From the NCBI RefSeq assembly GCF_029962835.1, contig NC_080582.1, forward strand, positions 78,178,177-78,242,176: a stretch of DNA of 64,000 nt. The letters are read 5' to 3'. The stretch comes from Magnolia sinica. Lineage: Eukaryota; Streptophyta; Magnoliopsida; Magnoliales; Magnoliaceae. Every line of letters starts with the position of its first letter. Position 1 is the stretch's first letter. Both the position numbers and the translations under genes were made by a program. The notes below the pieces were generated by a model. That model saw only the letters and a program-made list of their open reading frames with translations, ran no database searches and was not told the DNA's origin. This document shows, piece after piece, positions 1 through 12,115 of this stretch.

Positions 1-1029
1 TCACAAAACGGTGGGCCATCTTTTGGGAACTAACGGCCAGAGAACATTGCCTACCCGTTGGCCAAGGATCATATGATCTCGACCGAGGGATACGTATACA
101 ATCCTGAGGCATTGAGTCTCTACAATTGGGACCTGTAGTACGATCCGTACCGTTGATCTGATGTGGTCCACCTTGGACTGACCACGCCCAACATGCATCC
201 CACCGTTGGTGATCGAAACCGTTTATTCGATCCACCCCACTTTGGATGACGATCAAAGAGTCCCCTTGATCGGCTGATTTCATGGGATTTGTCCACTATC
301 AAAGGAGAAAAAACAAAAGAACGGATGTCGAAAATTCTCCAACCCTAGGGAATTTTTAGGAGCCGTCTATCTATGGTGAGGCCCATCGTATCAACCGTCT
401 GGATCACCGATCAATGGACCAGATTTCATACAAGTGGGTGTGGATTTGCCTCATTCCGGTTTTGCTTTTTTTGAAAGTTTTACGTGTATTTTGTTTTAGG
501 ACGCATGATCCAAAACGGTAAGCATGGAACACTTGATGAGATGTAGACCGTTCATCAAGTCACCCTCTTAAAAACTAGAGCAACACCGGTCATCTGGGCC
601 ACGTATCTGCTTCCAATTTGGGCCGTCCATCAATTTCTCCCTACTTTTCATTTGTTTAGGACCTGTGGCCCACCTTATGATCACATTTCCTAACATCCGA
701 GAAACCGCATCCATATTGGGGATAGCCTAATGAGCGGCTCTGATACCACACGTGTGTGAGGCGAGTATGGTCAGCAGCTTATACTGATAATCCTCCAATA
801 GATGGCCTACAAATGGACTTTAAAACAAAAATTTAAGTAATGGTCCACTTTCATTTACAAGTCCTCAGATCGGTAGGTTATTATCACATTATATAATTTT
901 TGCACTATGGACCTTCCACTTTATGACCGACTACCTGATGAACGGTCCGGATCTCGTCCAGATGTGACATTCGTACGGTTACGGATCAAGTAGTTTTATG
1001 TGCCCATCAAGTACAGAAAAAGTCTATTC
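1..1029. other. intergenic, no gene seen
   Basis: No open frame has recognisable homology or codon structure. Bases about 320-440 resemble one arm of the C-family foldback element best seen near 18.3-18.5 kb (a 'shut-in' order of CTCC, GGGAATTTT and 'ATCAACCG..GGATCACCGAT' words). The remainder looks like old degraded repeat sequence. Confidence 0.5.
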
Positions 1030-1388
1030 GAGGAATTATTTGATAGTCTGGTAGAATATGATGCTTGATACACAGGCATTAAGATTTTGCACACGTGGAA
1101 TAAATTAACTCAAATCAAACCGTCCAAATTGTCAAGCCCATGATCGCAAATTAACAGTTCCAAAATCAGATTGATTAAACAATCCCAACCTCTGATCCAT
1201 GTGCACCAGTTTATTAAAATAGAACCATTGGATTTATTTATTTTCAACCGTGCTATAAACGTCCACTGATCTGTTTTCTTTTTTTGGACAGTTTAATGTG
1301 AATTAGTTGATTGCAACATATGCAATTTTAAAGAATTTCAAAGTGCCTGCGTATCATACATCACACACTACCAGAGTATCAAAGTTCT
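1030..1388. mobile_element. B-family foldback MITE, copy 1
   Basis: The left end reads ATTTGATAGTCTGGTAGAATA followed by a TTGATACACAGGCATT word. The right end is its approximate reverse complement (GTGCCTGCGTATCATACATC ... CCAGAGTATCAAA). The arms are about 60 bp and enclose about 240 bp of non-coding sequence, so this is a short non-autonomous foldback element. No clear target-site duplication was found. Other ends of the same family occur near 17.6 kb, 42.5-42.8 kb, 45.8-46.2 kb and 55.8 kb. Confidence 0.6.
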
Positions 1389-1650
1389 ATATGAGTGGTG
1401 GGGATTTTGAATTGAGGGATGATAAAGGTTAGGCATGGATTATTAAAATCATGGGTGCTAATTTTCTATTAGAGAAGGTTGCGTAGCTTGTACGAGGTCA
1501 TCCTTTTCCTCTCTCTTTCTTTCATGTGGTTAGGTTGTTGGGTTCGTCAGGAATCTCACAAGGTACAAATGTGTGTACCTGATTCTCATCCATGGAAGCA
1601 GATTGGGTGGTGGGCCACACACCACCGTCATAGGTGGTGTGTTGATGTCA

Positions 1651-2032
1651 CCAAGTTCTGTGGGTCCTATCATGATATATGCTTTATATTTATACTGTCC
1701 ATCTATTCTACCATATATGATATTATCTTATATAGTGAGTTCAAATATGAGGTAGATTCAAAGCTTAGGTGGACCACACCACATAAAGCAATGGATACAA
1801 TGCAACTATTATGTTTATTTGCTATCTAACTTGTTCATAAGGTCACACAAATCTAAATAAAGGAACAAAACAAATATCAGCTTGATCCAAAACTCCTGTG
1901 ACCCATTGAAGTGCCTGTCATGGTCCGGTCCACTTGAGACTTGGGTCTACTTCATCTTTCGGCTAATGTCCTAAAATGATCTCAAAAGATGAATGGATGG
2001 TGTTGATATAACATATACATCATATTGGGCCA
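1651..2032. mobile_element. A-family foldback MITE, copy A1
   Basis: Member of the most abundant family in the window. Shared order of words: CTGTGGGCCCCACC, TGATGTATGTG, a CCACACCGTCCATC word, GATCATTTTAGG, GAGGCAGATCCAAGGCTTAGG, GTGGACCACACCA, 'TTTATTTGCCATCCAACC', 'AAGGTCACACA', 'CAGCTTGATCCAAAACT', then the inverse of the start. The terminal inverted arms span roughly 100 bp. There is no coding capacity. Confidence 0.65.
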
Positions 2033-2590
2033 TATCAAAGATAATTGGCTTTTTCTTAAGGAAATTCTTAAGGAGAAATACTATACTGTCATGGAACTCT
2101 GTGATTTTGACTGCATGCATTATAACTTATTATAATCTAATAGCACTTTGTTATTTCTCAATAATTAATAAGCTAAACTAGGGATTTGGTTATTTTTTAT
2201 TCAATGACATGATTTGACCAGTCATCTTTCTAATGTTCGATATCTTCCTTACCTTCTTCCATGCCAACTCACCGATACGAGCTATATTTGAAGTAAGCCT
2301 AAGCCCGTGGAATAAGCAATTGTGGAAAACGTGAGTTCATAGGTTGGGTTCAACGATGGAGTGTTGGGGAAAAACACTCACACGTTATCAGTGAAAGTAT
2401 ATTGCCGAATTGAGTAGATCTCTATATAAAAACTACTATTAAAGAATACTTTAAAAAAAAATACATCTCTTTACTTGTGATTCTCCTTTTATAAATTATG
2501 GAAGATGACACTTTCTAAAGTTTAATGAAAAGGGCGTTGATTGAGTACTACCACAACCTAACATACCAAGAGGTAGAAAGTTTTGGCATA

Positions 2591-2970
2591 GGCTTTGTGG
2601 GGCCCATTTTGATGTATGTGTTTTATCCACACCGTCTATCTAATTTGATAAATCATTTTAGTGCATGAGACTAAAAATGAGGTAAATTGAATGCTTAGGT
2701 GGACCACACCATAGGAAGCAGTGGTGATAATGACATATACTGTTAAAACTTTCCTAGAGCCAATCGTGATATTTATTTGCCATCCAACCTGTTTATAAGG
2801 TTAGACAAAACTGGATGAAGGGGAAACATAAATATAAACTTGATTCAAAACTCCTATGGCCGTAAAGAAGTTTTCACTTGTAGGTGTTCCAATGCCCTAA
2901 AATGATCTATCAAAATAGATGGAATGTGGATAAAACACATACATTAAGGTAGGACCCACATAGCACCTAA
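2591..2970. mobile_element. A-family foldback MITE, copy A2
   Basis: Begins TTTGTGGGGCCCATTTTGAT and ends with a GGTAGGACCCACATAGC word. The full internal word order of the family is present, including ATTTGCCATCCAACCTGTTT and CTTGATTCAAAACTCC. Confidence 0.65.
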
Positions 2971-3052
2971 TGGAACCATCAGTCTCTAGCTAGATCTTGG
3001 TGAGGGCACTGGGGAAATACCCAACCCATGTCCTATTGAACATAGGCTTCAC

Positions 3053-3056
<4 letters not shown>

Positions 3057-3094
<38 letters not shown>
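3057..3094. repeat. (GA)19 microsatellite
   Basis: Uninterrupted GA dinucleotide run of about 38 bp, followed about 25 bp later by a shorter AGAGAGAGAG run. Confidence 0.95.
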
Positions 3095-3098
<4 letters not shown>

Positions 3099-4224
3099 CC
3101 CTCACTACATAGCAGTAACAAGAGAGAGAGTGGGACGCGTCAAACTTGAAGACGTCACCCACACAAAAGAGATGACCATATGAAGAAATCAAGCCGCTTT
3201 ACTTAGGACTTAGCAAGTTTCTTTTGAGTGGACAACCTAACTTTAAGATAAGGCTGATTTTTGCATATGATCATCTTCATGAGAGGCCCAATTTATGAAT
3301 GGCATGAATATCCCAAGCACTAGCTAATAATGCCAAATCTCAAGTTTTCCCAACACTTGGTTTGGGTGCACAAGTGAATCAAATTGCAAGCAATGGGTTA
3401 CTTTTTCCATCTAACTTCAAAGCAATGAAGCACGAACTTGGAGCGTAATCCTCAATATAAATGCTAAGGAAAGCTATTGCAATTTGGCTAATTTCACTTG
3501 CTTGAACTAATTATCACAATTCATTTAGATCGGGCATCCAAACACATTATTAATAGGCCTACTTCTAGCAAAAATACGATTATTCTTCCTGTCGCAGTCA
3601 CAACCATAGCTTTTGTCTGGCGTTCTACTTTTGCCGTCATCTTCATCCTTTAGAGGTCAATGTGTCCACATTTGATGTAATTTACCCGCGGCCCACTTCA
3701 ACTATCCTACTTTCCCGTCCCGTGATTATCTTAACACGCTCATCTTTAAAGTGGCTTAAAGATTCACTTCTCTTAATCATTTGTGTGGCTATTGATGGGT
3801 GGGCCATGGCCAACCAAAATCAAAATTTTAAAGCCGACCGTGGCCCAAGCCGGTCCACGCCAAGCCTATCGACGGTCCTAATCATGTCCCCACTTTGGTT
3901 CTATTACAATTACATTACCATATCCATGAAAATAACATTCTTGAGAACCCAATAACGCTAAGATGTAATAAGGTAGGTTATGTTGCAGTTTTGGGTATCA
4001 TGTATTCACTACTTTCATGAGGGAGTGTTTGGATGACATATCAAATTGAATTGCAATTACCAGCCTTGCTAAGCCCGCACGCATGAAGAAGTTAGCTAAT
4101 GTATACGCTTTCAGACATTCGAGCGTTACAAGCATGTCGAATATCCATGCCATGTTATTTCCCAGAGATAAAGATAAAGGTGGTCCATTTAGAAGGTTGG
4201 CCACGTCAATTTAGAAATAGGTGG
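3095..4224. other. intergenic, no gene seen
   Basis: Mixed-composition sequence without a convincing coding region. The 97-codon open frame at 3662-3955 has no recognisable domain. No repeat ends could be identified with confidence. Confidence 0.4.
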
Positions 4225-4815
4225 ATAGGTAGAGATAGGCACCGAGTCAGTCAAATCGAGTTGGGGCTGACCCAGCTTGATCTAGTTTTGAAATAAGCCT
4301 GACCTGAACCCGACCGGTCTCGGTACCAAGTCTAGCATGCCTGACCCGATTCAAGGTATGGCTTGGACTAATCCGGACCAAGTCCAACCTAGTCAAAAGT
4401 ACCGAGCTGGGTCGAGTTGGTACGGAATTTGAGAGAGAGAGAGAGAGAGAGGACGAGGAGGAGGAGCAGGAGGAGGTGGTGGTGATGGTGGTGGGTGAGT
4501 GTCAGGCTTGGAAGAGGAGGATGAGGGAGGAAGAGAGAGAGTTTGGGATTAGATTGCGATCGGTGCAGCAGGTAGAATTAGAGATACTTAGAAGTTATGA
4601 TTTTATTGTATATATATCAGACTCCGAGTCGAGTCAAATTTCAGATCAAGTCAAGTTGAACGAATTGAGTTTCGGAGCAAGTTATTGAGTAACTCGGACT
4701 CGATTGAGTTTGAGTGTGGATTGGGTGAAGCCTTACTCAGTTCAGACTGACTCACCCATTCAATTCATGTCGAGTCAGGTATGAACGAGTCAGACAAGTC
4801 AAGTCGTCCCCTACC
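4225..4815. repeat. GAGTC/GACTC-rich repeat with GA and GGA cores
   Basis: Both flanks are dense in GAGTC/GACTC and CCGACC/GGTCGG words (for example ACCGAGTCAGTCAAATCGAG and GACTCCGAGTCGAGTC). The centre (4431-4540) is purine-rich, with (GA)n and GGAGGAGG runs. The inverted character of the flanks suggests an old foldback element related in style to the D family, but no clean ends are visible. Confidence 0.4.
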
Positions 4816-5479
4816 CAACTCTATGGACAGGTCAGAAGACGGTGGCCAATTTTTCAAGTACCTTAATTGTGGCCCCACTGGACAAGTGGACAGATCTGAT
4901 TCTTGGACCAGCTCATATTGGCACGTGTGGCCATAAGGTCCGGATGCATATATTTTCTAAAAGTGGGGGCCACGTTTTGGTGATCCAGATCGTTGATAAG
5001 ATTGATAATACCCCAAGAAAAGATTCCTGAATGAACGACCTCATCCGTCCCATCTGTGGCTGTTATTTTTCACCCCTGTTTCGTTCTCTCCTTAGCCGTT
5101 CATTCTTTGGCTACTAATCCAAAAATGTTATGATCTCAGCCTTTGATTAGGCATCACGCCGGGGGATTACTTTAGATAAACGGTCTGGATCTCGGAACAG
5201 TGGGCCTACGTCAACAAAAACATTACATAACATTAGGATACATTAGAATTGCAATGATGTCGCTTTTTAAGTTGGGTCTGAAAGAATTTTTTGGGAATTA
5301 TTTTATACTCTGTCGGAGTGGGATGTTTGGTACGTGAGCGCTTACATTTCTACATGTCAAGCATCTCGAATTAAACCGTCCAAATCGTGGGTCCCATGTG
5401 TCTCATCACACCAAAATCATATGGGTTGGGCAGTCCTAATCTCTGATTATTTTCTGAATCCGACTGTCGGATGGACGAA

Positions 5480-5986
5480 GATTTCCTGCCAAAGCCTTTG
5501 CAGGAAGTTCCTGCACTAGGAACCTAGGTGGGACCCACCGTGATGTTTGTGAGAAATCCACCCCGTCCATTCGTTTTGTGAGTTCATTTTAGGACATAAG
5601 CCAAGAAATGAGCCGTATCCAATACTAAAGTGGGCCGAAAAGGTGAGGATTGAACGCTTACCGTTGAAATATTCGTAGGGCCACAGAAGTTTTGAATCAA
5701 GCTAATATTTGTGTTTTCAATTCATCCCAGTAGGAATGACGTTATGAACGGTATGGATGGCATGTAAACATCACTGTCGACCCCAGAAAGGTTTCAACGG
5801 TAGAAATTTCCCTACCCACCTTTTCCTGTAGTGGATCCTGATCACTTTTGGTCTGAAGTCCTGAAATAATCTCAAAACACGGATGGACAGGGTGTATTTC
5901 TCACAAACATCAAGGCGGGCCCCACCTCGGTTTCCAGCGCAGGAACTTCCTGCGAAACAGCGAAAGGCTTCAGCAGAAAATCCCCG
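5480..5986. mobile_element. A-related foldback element with GCAGGAAGTTCCTGC arms
   Basis: Left arm: GATTTCCTGCCAAAGCCTTT, GCAGGAAGTTCCTGCAC, a GGTGGGACCCACCGTGATG word, then TTTGTGAGAAATCC. The right arm is the inverse of the same order (TTTCTCACAAACATC, GGGCCCCACC, GCAGGAACTTCCTGCG, AAAGGCTTCAGCAGAAAATC). The arms are about 80-90 bp, longer than in the other A-type copies, and each carries its own small palindrome (GCAGGAACTTCCTGC). Internal words (GAAGTTTTGAATCAAGCTAA and similar) tie it to the A family. Confidence 0.65.
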
Positions 5987-6070
5987 CCTCCGGTCTGTGT
6001 AAGTCCGTGTGGAACCAGCTTATTCTCCAAACGCGTGAGGCCCTAGCCCCTAGCTAGGAACGGACAGGGG

Positions 6071-6496
6071 CTCTGAGGGGCCATCGTTACTTATGGGTTT
6101 CATCCACACCATCCATCCATTTTTCAATGTCATTTTAGGGTACAAGCCAAAAAATAGGCAGATCCAAGGCTCAGCTGGACCATACATGGGATTAAACATC
6201 TACCGTTCAAAACATTTTGTGGGCCATAGAAGTTTTGGATCAAGTTGATAATTTTTTTTTTCCCTTCATCAAGGTCTATGTGACCTTATGAACAGGTTGG
6301 ATGGAAATTAACCATCACGGTGGGCCCTAGGAAGGTTTCAACAGCGGGTGTCATTATCGCCACTGCTTCCTGTGGTGTGGTCCACTTGAACCTTGGATCT
6401 GCCTTATTTTAGGAATTTCATCCTAAAATTATATATCAAAATGGATGGATGGATGGTGTGGATAAAACCATACATCACAGTGGCCCCTAAGAGCCA
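6071..6496. mobile_element. A-family foldback MITE, copy A4
   Basis: Starts near CTCTGAGGGGCCATCGTTAC and ends CATACATCACAGTGGCCCCT. Full internal order is visible, including GAAGTTTTGGATCAAGTTGA and GACCTTATGAACAGGTTGGA. It lies head to tail with the next copy, 31 bp away. Confidence 0.65.
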
Positions 6497-6527
6497 ACCA
6501 GCCTGGGATGTGGGTGAGATCCTGACC

Positions 6528-6945
6528 GTTGGACCCACCTTGATGTATGCATGGTATATCCATGCCGTCCATCTGTTTTAAAATATTATTTTAGGATATG
6601 GTCTCAAAACAGAAGTAGATAAAAATTTCAGGTGGACCACACCACAGGAAACAGTGGTCATTGAAGGACTACCATTAAAAACTTCCTAGCATACCCTGTA
6701 CTGTTTACAGACCATCCAACCCATTGATAAGGTCACACAGACCTAGATTAAAGGGAAAAAATATCAGGTCGATGTAAAACCTTTGTGGCCTACAAAAGTT
6801 TTTAATTGGTCTTTAACCGCTGTTTCCTGTGGTGGGGTCCACTGGAAATTTGTCTCTAATTTAGTTTTGGGACCATGGCATAAAAAAAGCTGAAAAAACA
6901 AATGAATGGAGTGGATATACAATGAATACATTGAGGTGGGCCACT
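6528..6945. mobile_element. A-family foldback MITE, copy A5
   Basis: Starts GTTGGACCCACCTTGATGTA and ends near AATACATTGAGGTGGGCCAC. The orientation marker GGTCACACAGACCTAGATTA is in the opposite relative arm to copy A4, so the two neighbours are inserted in opposite orientations. Confidence 0.6.
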
Positions 6946-7089
6946 ACGTAAATTTGGAAGTTTTTAAACCGTTATCTCTTATTTTCTTTGGTGTGATCCA
7001 CGTAAAACTTTGATAGGCTTGATTTGTCATTCAACCATCATAACAGGGCTAACCTTACACGTGTGCAATTTCTCAATGTGCGTGCGGGG

Positions 7090-7621
7090 GGAGCACTATC
7101 AGGTCAACCTCATGGGAACTTCCCATGAGGTCGAGTTGTGTGGGCCCCACGGTGATGTGTGTTGAACATCAACCCCATCAGCCAGATGCACCATTCCATG
7201 GTGGGCCACGTGCTTAAACTTCAAGTCAATCTATGACTTGGGTGGGCCACACCATATACAACAGTTGATAGGGGTTACCCTCCCATTAAAACATTCGAAA
7301 TCATTTATTGGGCCCACTGAGATGTGGTTCGCAAATCCAGCTCATCCATTTTGTGTTTTCCACTTAGATGAGGGGTCATGCCAAGTTTTAACTGCATGCA
7401 AAACTTATGTGGGCCACACCAAGTACTTTTATATGTTTTAGGTATGTCATCACATGATTTTAGATGATATGGCCCACTTGAGTTCTAAATACGGCTGATT
7501 TTTGGGATATCTCATGAACCGAAGGGGACCCATCAAACGCACAAGATTGATGTTCAATACACATCATGGTGGGGACCACATAGCTCGAAACTTCCCATAA
7601 GGTCAACCGTGCAGCACCATT
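7090..7621. mobile_element. E-family foldback element, copy E1
   Basis: Left arm AGGTCAACCTCATGGGAACT, then TGTGGGCCCCACGGTGATGT. Right arm is the inverse (CATCATGGTGGGGACCACAT, AACTTCCCATAAGGTCAACC). Internal words include CCATTCCATGGTGGGCCACG and GATTTTTGGGATATCTCATG. A second copy (E2) lies in opposite orientation near 51.94-52.42 kb. Confidence 0.65.
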
Positions 7622-8089
7622 TCTTTTATATATATACCTACTCTCTTGCTCACCTTTTGAGGTGAGCAGCACACGTGTTGGGAGCAAAATCTAATCGGTC
7701 AACATGATACGGCACCTCATGTGACCCCCAAGGCCCAAATTTCAGCCTGATCTAAAACTTTAGCGGGCCATAGAAAAGACAAGCAAATCAAGAGACGAAA
7801 CTATTTTTTTTGTTATGGCCCACTAGAGTTTTGGATCGGGCTGAAATTTGGGCTAGGAGATTTTAAGTGGTGGTGCATCACATAAACCATTCAAATTTTG
7901 TGCCCAAGAACTGTGCGAAGGTGAGGTCACAAATGGAACAACTATCATTTGCATCTAAAAGAGCATGAGAATCTTACTTGGCTCATTATTTTCAGCCATC
8001 ACAATCATTCATCTTATGCCTAAATTTTTTCATAATTATGATGTCATCTATTCCATTTAGTGATAAATAAATTGTGAGTGGCCCACATA

Positions 8090-8528
8090 GGGTGCGGTCG
8101 TAAGTAGAACTATTTCAACAACTCAGTAATCATCCTAACATGCACATGTTCATGGATTCATGACCAGTTGAGTAAGATTTAATTCGTTCGAGTCTATTGA
8201 GACTCGGTTTAGTCCAATCCAGTTCGACACCACTAGTTGGTAATGAAAATAAGTTCGAATTAACCTTCAGATGAATCGCCTCTGACTTGACTGAGTAGTG
8301 CCTTGACTCAGGATTAAATGAGTCTGTTCGAGTCCCTAATCTTAAAACCATGCTTGCATTATTTTCTCATGAATGCTTAACCTTGATTGCAATGGCCATG
8401 CATATACAAAAGAAAATGAAAGTGAATGTCTAGTTAAGATGATGTCTCATTAACTACACGTTATATGTTAGGGTGGCAACTGGTGGTCTTAGGATAGTTT
8501 TTTGGGCTCGAATTTGAACTGTTTGGCC
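8090..8528 (+). repeat. dispersed direct repeat, copy 1
   Basis: About 440 bp matching 10203-10640 in the same orientation at an offset near 2112 bp. Shared words include CTAGTTGGTAATGAAAATAAG-like, GAATTAACCTTCA, CCTCTGACTTGA, ACAAAAGAAAATG and GTGAATGTCT. Similarity fades outside these limits. By eye, identity is roughly 80 percent. No coding content was recognised. Confidence 0.65.
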
Positions 8529-8673
8529 AAACTATTTTGTCTAAGACTAGCTCATCACCAGCATTAATCATGGAGCCTGTGGACTAAAATGTTATTTACG
8601 TGCTCTAGCCCTATTTAACTTATGTTGAGAATCATTATCAAGTCTTAATTTAACTAAAATACCTAGTTATTAA

Positions 8674-10060
8674 GGGCCCATTTGAATACCACCCAACAAG
8701 TAACTTTTTAACTTATGTTAAGTTAGTAAGTTACTTTTTTGTAACTTTAGTTTAGTAAGTACTATTATAAAAGTAACTTATGTGATAAAAGTTACTATCT
8801 TCGTGAGTTTTTTTTTCTTGCTTTTCAATTTTTAACCTCTCTCCCTCTCCTATGATAGATTATCCATATCAAAGGAGGCCTCACATGATGGACAGTACAC
8901 ATCTAAGGTGGGGCCCACATGATGAATGGTCCACATCAAAGGTGGGACACATTATAGATGACCCACCTCAAGGTGAGCCTATATAATGGATTGTCCACAT
9001 CAAAGGTGAGCCCCAAATGATGAATGACCCACATCCAAAGCGAGCCTCACATGATGGACGACCCACATTGAAGGTGGGGCCCTCACAATGGACGGTCCAT
9101 ATCAAAGGTGGGCTCCACATGAGGGTGGTGGATATGAATGGTGGTGCCACATGAGGTGGGCCCTATATAATAGATAGTCCACATCAAAGGTTGGCCCCTA
9201 ATGATGAATGGCCCACATCCAAGGCAACCCCCGCATGATTGACGACCTACATCAAAGGTGGGGCCCATACAATGGATGGTCCATATCAAAGGTGGGCTCC
9301 ACATGATGGGTGGTGGACATTGAAGGTGAGCCTTACATGTTGGATAATTTATTTTGATAGTGAGCCCCACATGATGAATGACCCACATCAAGGTGGGCCA
9401 CACATAATCCATGGTCCACATCAAAGGTGTCAATGATGAATGGCCCATATCCAACGTGGGCCCCGCATGATGGACTATCCACATCAAAGGTAGGCTTCAC
9501 ATGATGGGCTGTGGACATTAAAGGTGGGCCTCACATGATAGATGACACATATCAAGGTGGGCTCCACACGAGGATAGTTCACATTAAAGTTCAACCTTTA
9601 ATGATGAATGACCCACAGCCAAGGCAGGGCCCACTTATTGGACAACATACTTTGAAGTTGAGCCTTTCATGATGGACGGGACACATTAAAGGTGGGACCA
9701 TGTGATGAACGGTCCACATCTAAGGTGGGACCTACATGATGAATGGCCCGCATAGAAGGTGGGCCTTGAAAGATGGATGATCTACATTGAAGGTAGGCCC
9801 CCACATGTTAGACAATTCACATTGAAGAATGGCCATGGTGGGCCCAACATAACGAACGGTCCACATCAAAGGTTGGGCTCACATGATAGACGGTGGATAT
9901 TAAGGGTGGACAAAATAAAATTGTGGGATAAGTACTTAGATGATGTTATAAGAGTATGTTGTTTATCGAACATACTTATCTACTGAATAAGTAGAAATTA
10001 AGAAAAGTTACTTAAGGTATAAGTAGCTTATGCAAAGTAACTTACGATCCAAACACCCCC
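8674..10060. mobile_element. Tourist/Harbinger-like element enclosing a minisatellite
   Basis: Ends are GGGCCCATTTGAAT and, read inverted, GGGGGTGTTTGGAT. They are flanked by TAA on both sides (8671-8673 and 10061-10063), the 3-bp target duplication expected for PIF/Harbinger-type MITEs. Subterminal AAGTAACTT / AAGTTACTT words are inverted at the two ends. The interior is almost entirely the ~34-bp tandem array described separately. It encodes no transposase. At about 1.39 kb it is much longer than typical Tourist MITEs, and the array explains the excess. Confidence 0.6.
8874..9908 (+). repeat. degenerate ~34-bp minisatellite array (about 30 units)
   Basis: Recurrent unit of the form AAGGTGGGGCCCACATGATG followed by AATGGTCCACATCA, with unit-to-unit changes (GGGCTCC / GGGCCCC, GATGAATGGCCC / GATGGACGGTCC / GATGGGTGGTGG). 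Unit length drifts around 32-37 bp. The alternation of 'gatgaatggcccacatcca' and 'gatggacggtccatatcaa' type units hints at a higher-order period. Open frames on both strands here are repeats of the unit, not genes. Confidence 0.8.
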
Positions 10061-10202
10061 TAAGCAAGCTTTGATTGTGCCAAAATATGAAAGCAATTAA
10101 GTAGGAATTTTTCTCCTAGAGTCGAGGTATTAGTAGGATTAGTAAATAATGAGACATCTTTTATATAAGCGCTAATTACTATGTACACAAAACATGAAAA
10201 TG

Positions 10203-10640
10203 ATGTAGTCAAAAGTATAACCATTTAAATAACTCAACGATCATCCTAATGTGCATGTGTTCATAAATTCATGACTCATCGGAGTAAGATACGACTAATC
10301 CAAGTCAATCGAGACTTAACTTAGTCCTATTCAATCCAACATTACTAGTTGGTAGTGAAAATAAGCCCGAATTAACCTTCAAACGAGTCACCTCTGACTC
10401 AGTTGAGTCATAGCTCAACTTGGGATCAAATGATACAGTACAGGCCCCTAGTCTTAAAATCATACTTGCATTTTTTCTCATGGATAATTAACCTCGATTG
10501 TAATGGCTACGTAACACACACATACAAAAGAAAATGGAAGTGAATGTCTGGCTAAGATGATGCTTCATTGGTCATACCTCATTTGTTGGAGTGGCAATTG
10601 ATGATCTTGAAATGATTTTGGGCTCAAATTTTGATCTGTT
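10203..10640 (+). repeat. dispersed direct repeat, copy 2
   Basis: Matches 8090-8528 in the same orientation. The two copies flank the minisatellite-bearing element. Divergence between copies is considerable, so the pair is old. Confidence 0.65.
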
Positions 10641-10649
10641 TGGCCCTCC

Positions 10650-11540
10650 ATCATTGGAAAGTGAAAAAGAGATAGGAAATGTATGAGAAAACGTTGGGAC
10701 TAGATGGAAGCAGCTGCCTCATCGTCGTGGACGATAAATATTGATTAGTTAGTTTCGATGATTACTTGAGTCAACCAAATTTAGAATGTAGGTCTTTTAC
10801 TATGCTTAGACTGAATATTTTGTATGATAACATCTAGCATTTTAGTTTGTTTATATTATTGATAGTTGAGTCATTTTAATAGTTGATCTAATGGGCACCA
10901 ACCGGTAAAGAATCTTAATTCTTATGTGAACGGCCAAAAAAGAGAACTTAAAAAGAAACATATAGCAGCAGTCCCCATTTAGTAGAGAAAATAATAAGCT
11001 TTCCATGATCAGGATCTTTCAATTTATGGGGTCTATGATTATACCAACGGATCAACAGTTTTGACCATTGAATGATAGTCCCCACCGACACAAACTAAAA
11101 GTCATATCATACTATATAAATATTCAGTTCAAGCAGTGTATAATCCGTTTAATCCCATGCTCTACCTCGTGTACATGCTTAGGCCTTCTTTAACTCAAGT
11201 GAGACTATGGTTCGGTGCTTCAAACTGTTAATATCATAGAGCCCAGCGTACATGAACCTCAATTATGAATTTTCAATTTTTTTTAGATGAACGTGAATTG
11301 TTTCTGTATTTTCTTTCATAACCATGCATTTTTCTGGTCATGAATTGATCATTCATGATTTTTAAAAAGTAGAGATTTTAGTGGATGGGCCACCCATGGC
11401 AAGTTCCATAATATCAACGAGTTGGATCACTGAACTATGGGCCCTAAGTGTATAAGATCTTACCGAAGATCATGCATCTGTTTATGTGTGATTTGCTAAT
11501 GTTACAAAGATGTGAATTGCCTATTGAGAGCATGCTGAGT
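10650..11540. other. intergenic, no gene seen
   Basis: No coding region. Bases near 11370-11450 contain GATTTTAGTGGATGGGCCAC and ATCAACGAGTTGGATCAC, which resemble one arm of the C-family foldback element. Confidence 0.35.
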
Positions 11541-11979
11541 AAACTCTGTGGGGCCTGTCGAGATATATGTGCCTTATCCATGTCGCCCGACCATTTTAAC
11601 TATTCATTTTAGTGGATAAGCAAAAACTTGAATCATATCCTAAGATTAAGTGGACCACATGACCATCAAACAAGGTAGGGATAATGACATCCACCATTGA
11701 AAACTTCTTAAAGCCCACAATGATGTTTATTTGTAATCCAACCTATTCATAAGGTCACATGGACATTGATAAAGGTAAAACAAAAATAACAGCTTGATCC
11801 AAAACTTATGGCCCCGAGAAGTTTTCAATGATAAGCATTCAATCCCCATTGTTTCTTGTCATGTGGTCCACTTAAGCTTTGAATATGATTCAATTTTGGG
11901 CTCACGCATTAAAAGGAGTTGGAAAAATGGATGGAGGACATTGATAAGACTCATTCATCACGGTGGCTCCAAAGAGTTT
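11541..11979. mobile_element. A-family foldback MITE, copy A6
   Basis: Starts AAACTCTGTGGGGCCTGTCG and ends CATCACGGTGGCTCCAAAGA. Full internal order is present (TTTATTTGTAATCCAACCTA, GGTCACATGGAC, CAGCTTGATCCAAAACTT). Confidence 0.65.
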
Positions 11980-11995
11980 ATACAATAAAGTATGT

Positions 11996-12115
11996 AGGGC
12001 ACACCGTGATGTATATGTCTTATGTATGTCGTTTGTCCATTTTCCAGCTCATTGTAGGGCATAAGTCGAGAATTGAATCATATCTAAAGCTTATTTTAGG
12101 GTATAAACCGAGTAT
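11996..12115. mobile_element. A-family MITE fragment, copy A7
   Basis: Only one terminal arm is present (GGGCACACCGTGATGTATAT ... AGCTCATTGTAGGGCATAAG), followed by a short internal re-duplication (TTAGGGTATAAACCGAGTAT). It lies 16 bp from the end of copy A6. Confidence 0.5.

Noticed and set aside
9083-9487. 134-codon minus-strand open frame and companions
   Set aside because: They are translations of the ~34-bp minisatellite; the repetitive 'MWTIH' type peptide simply follows the DNA unit.
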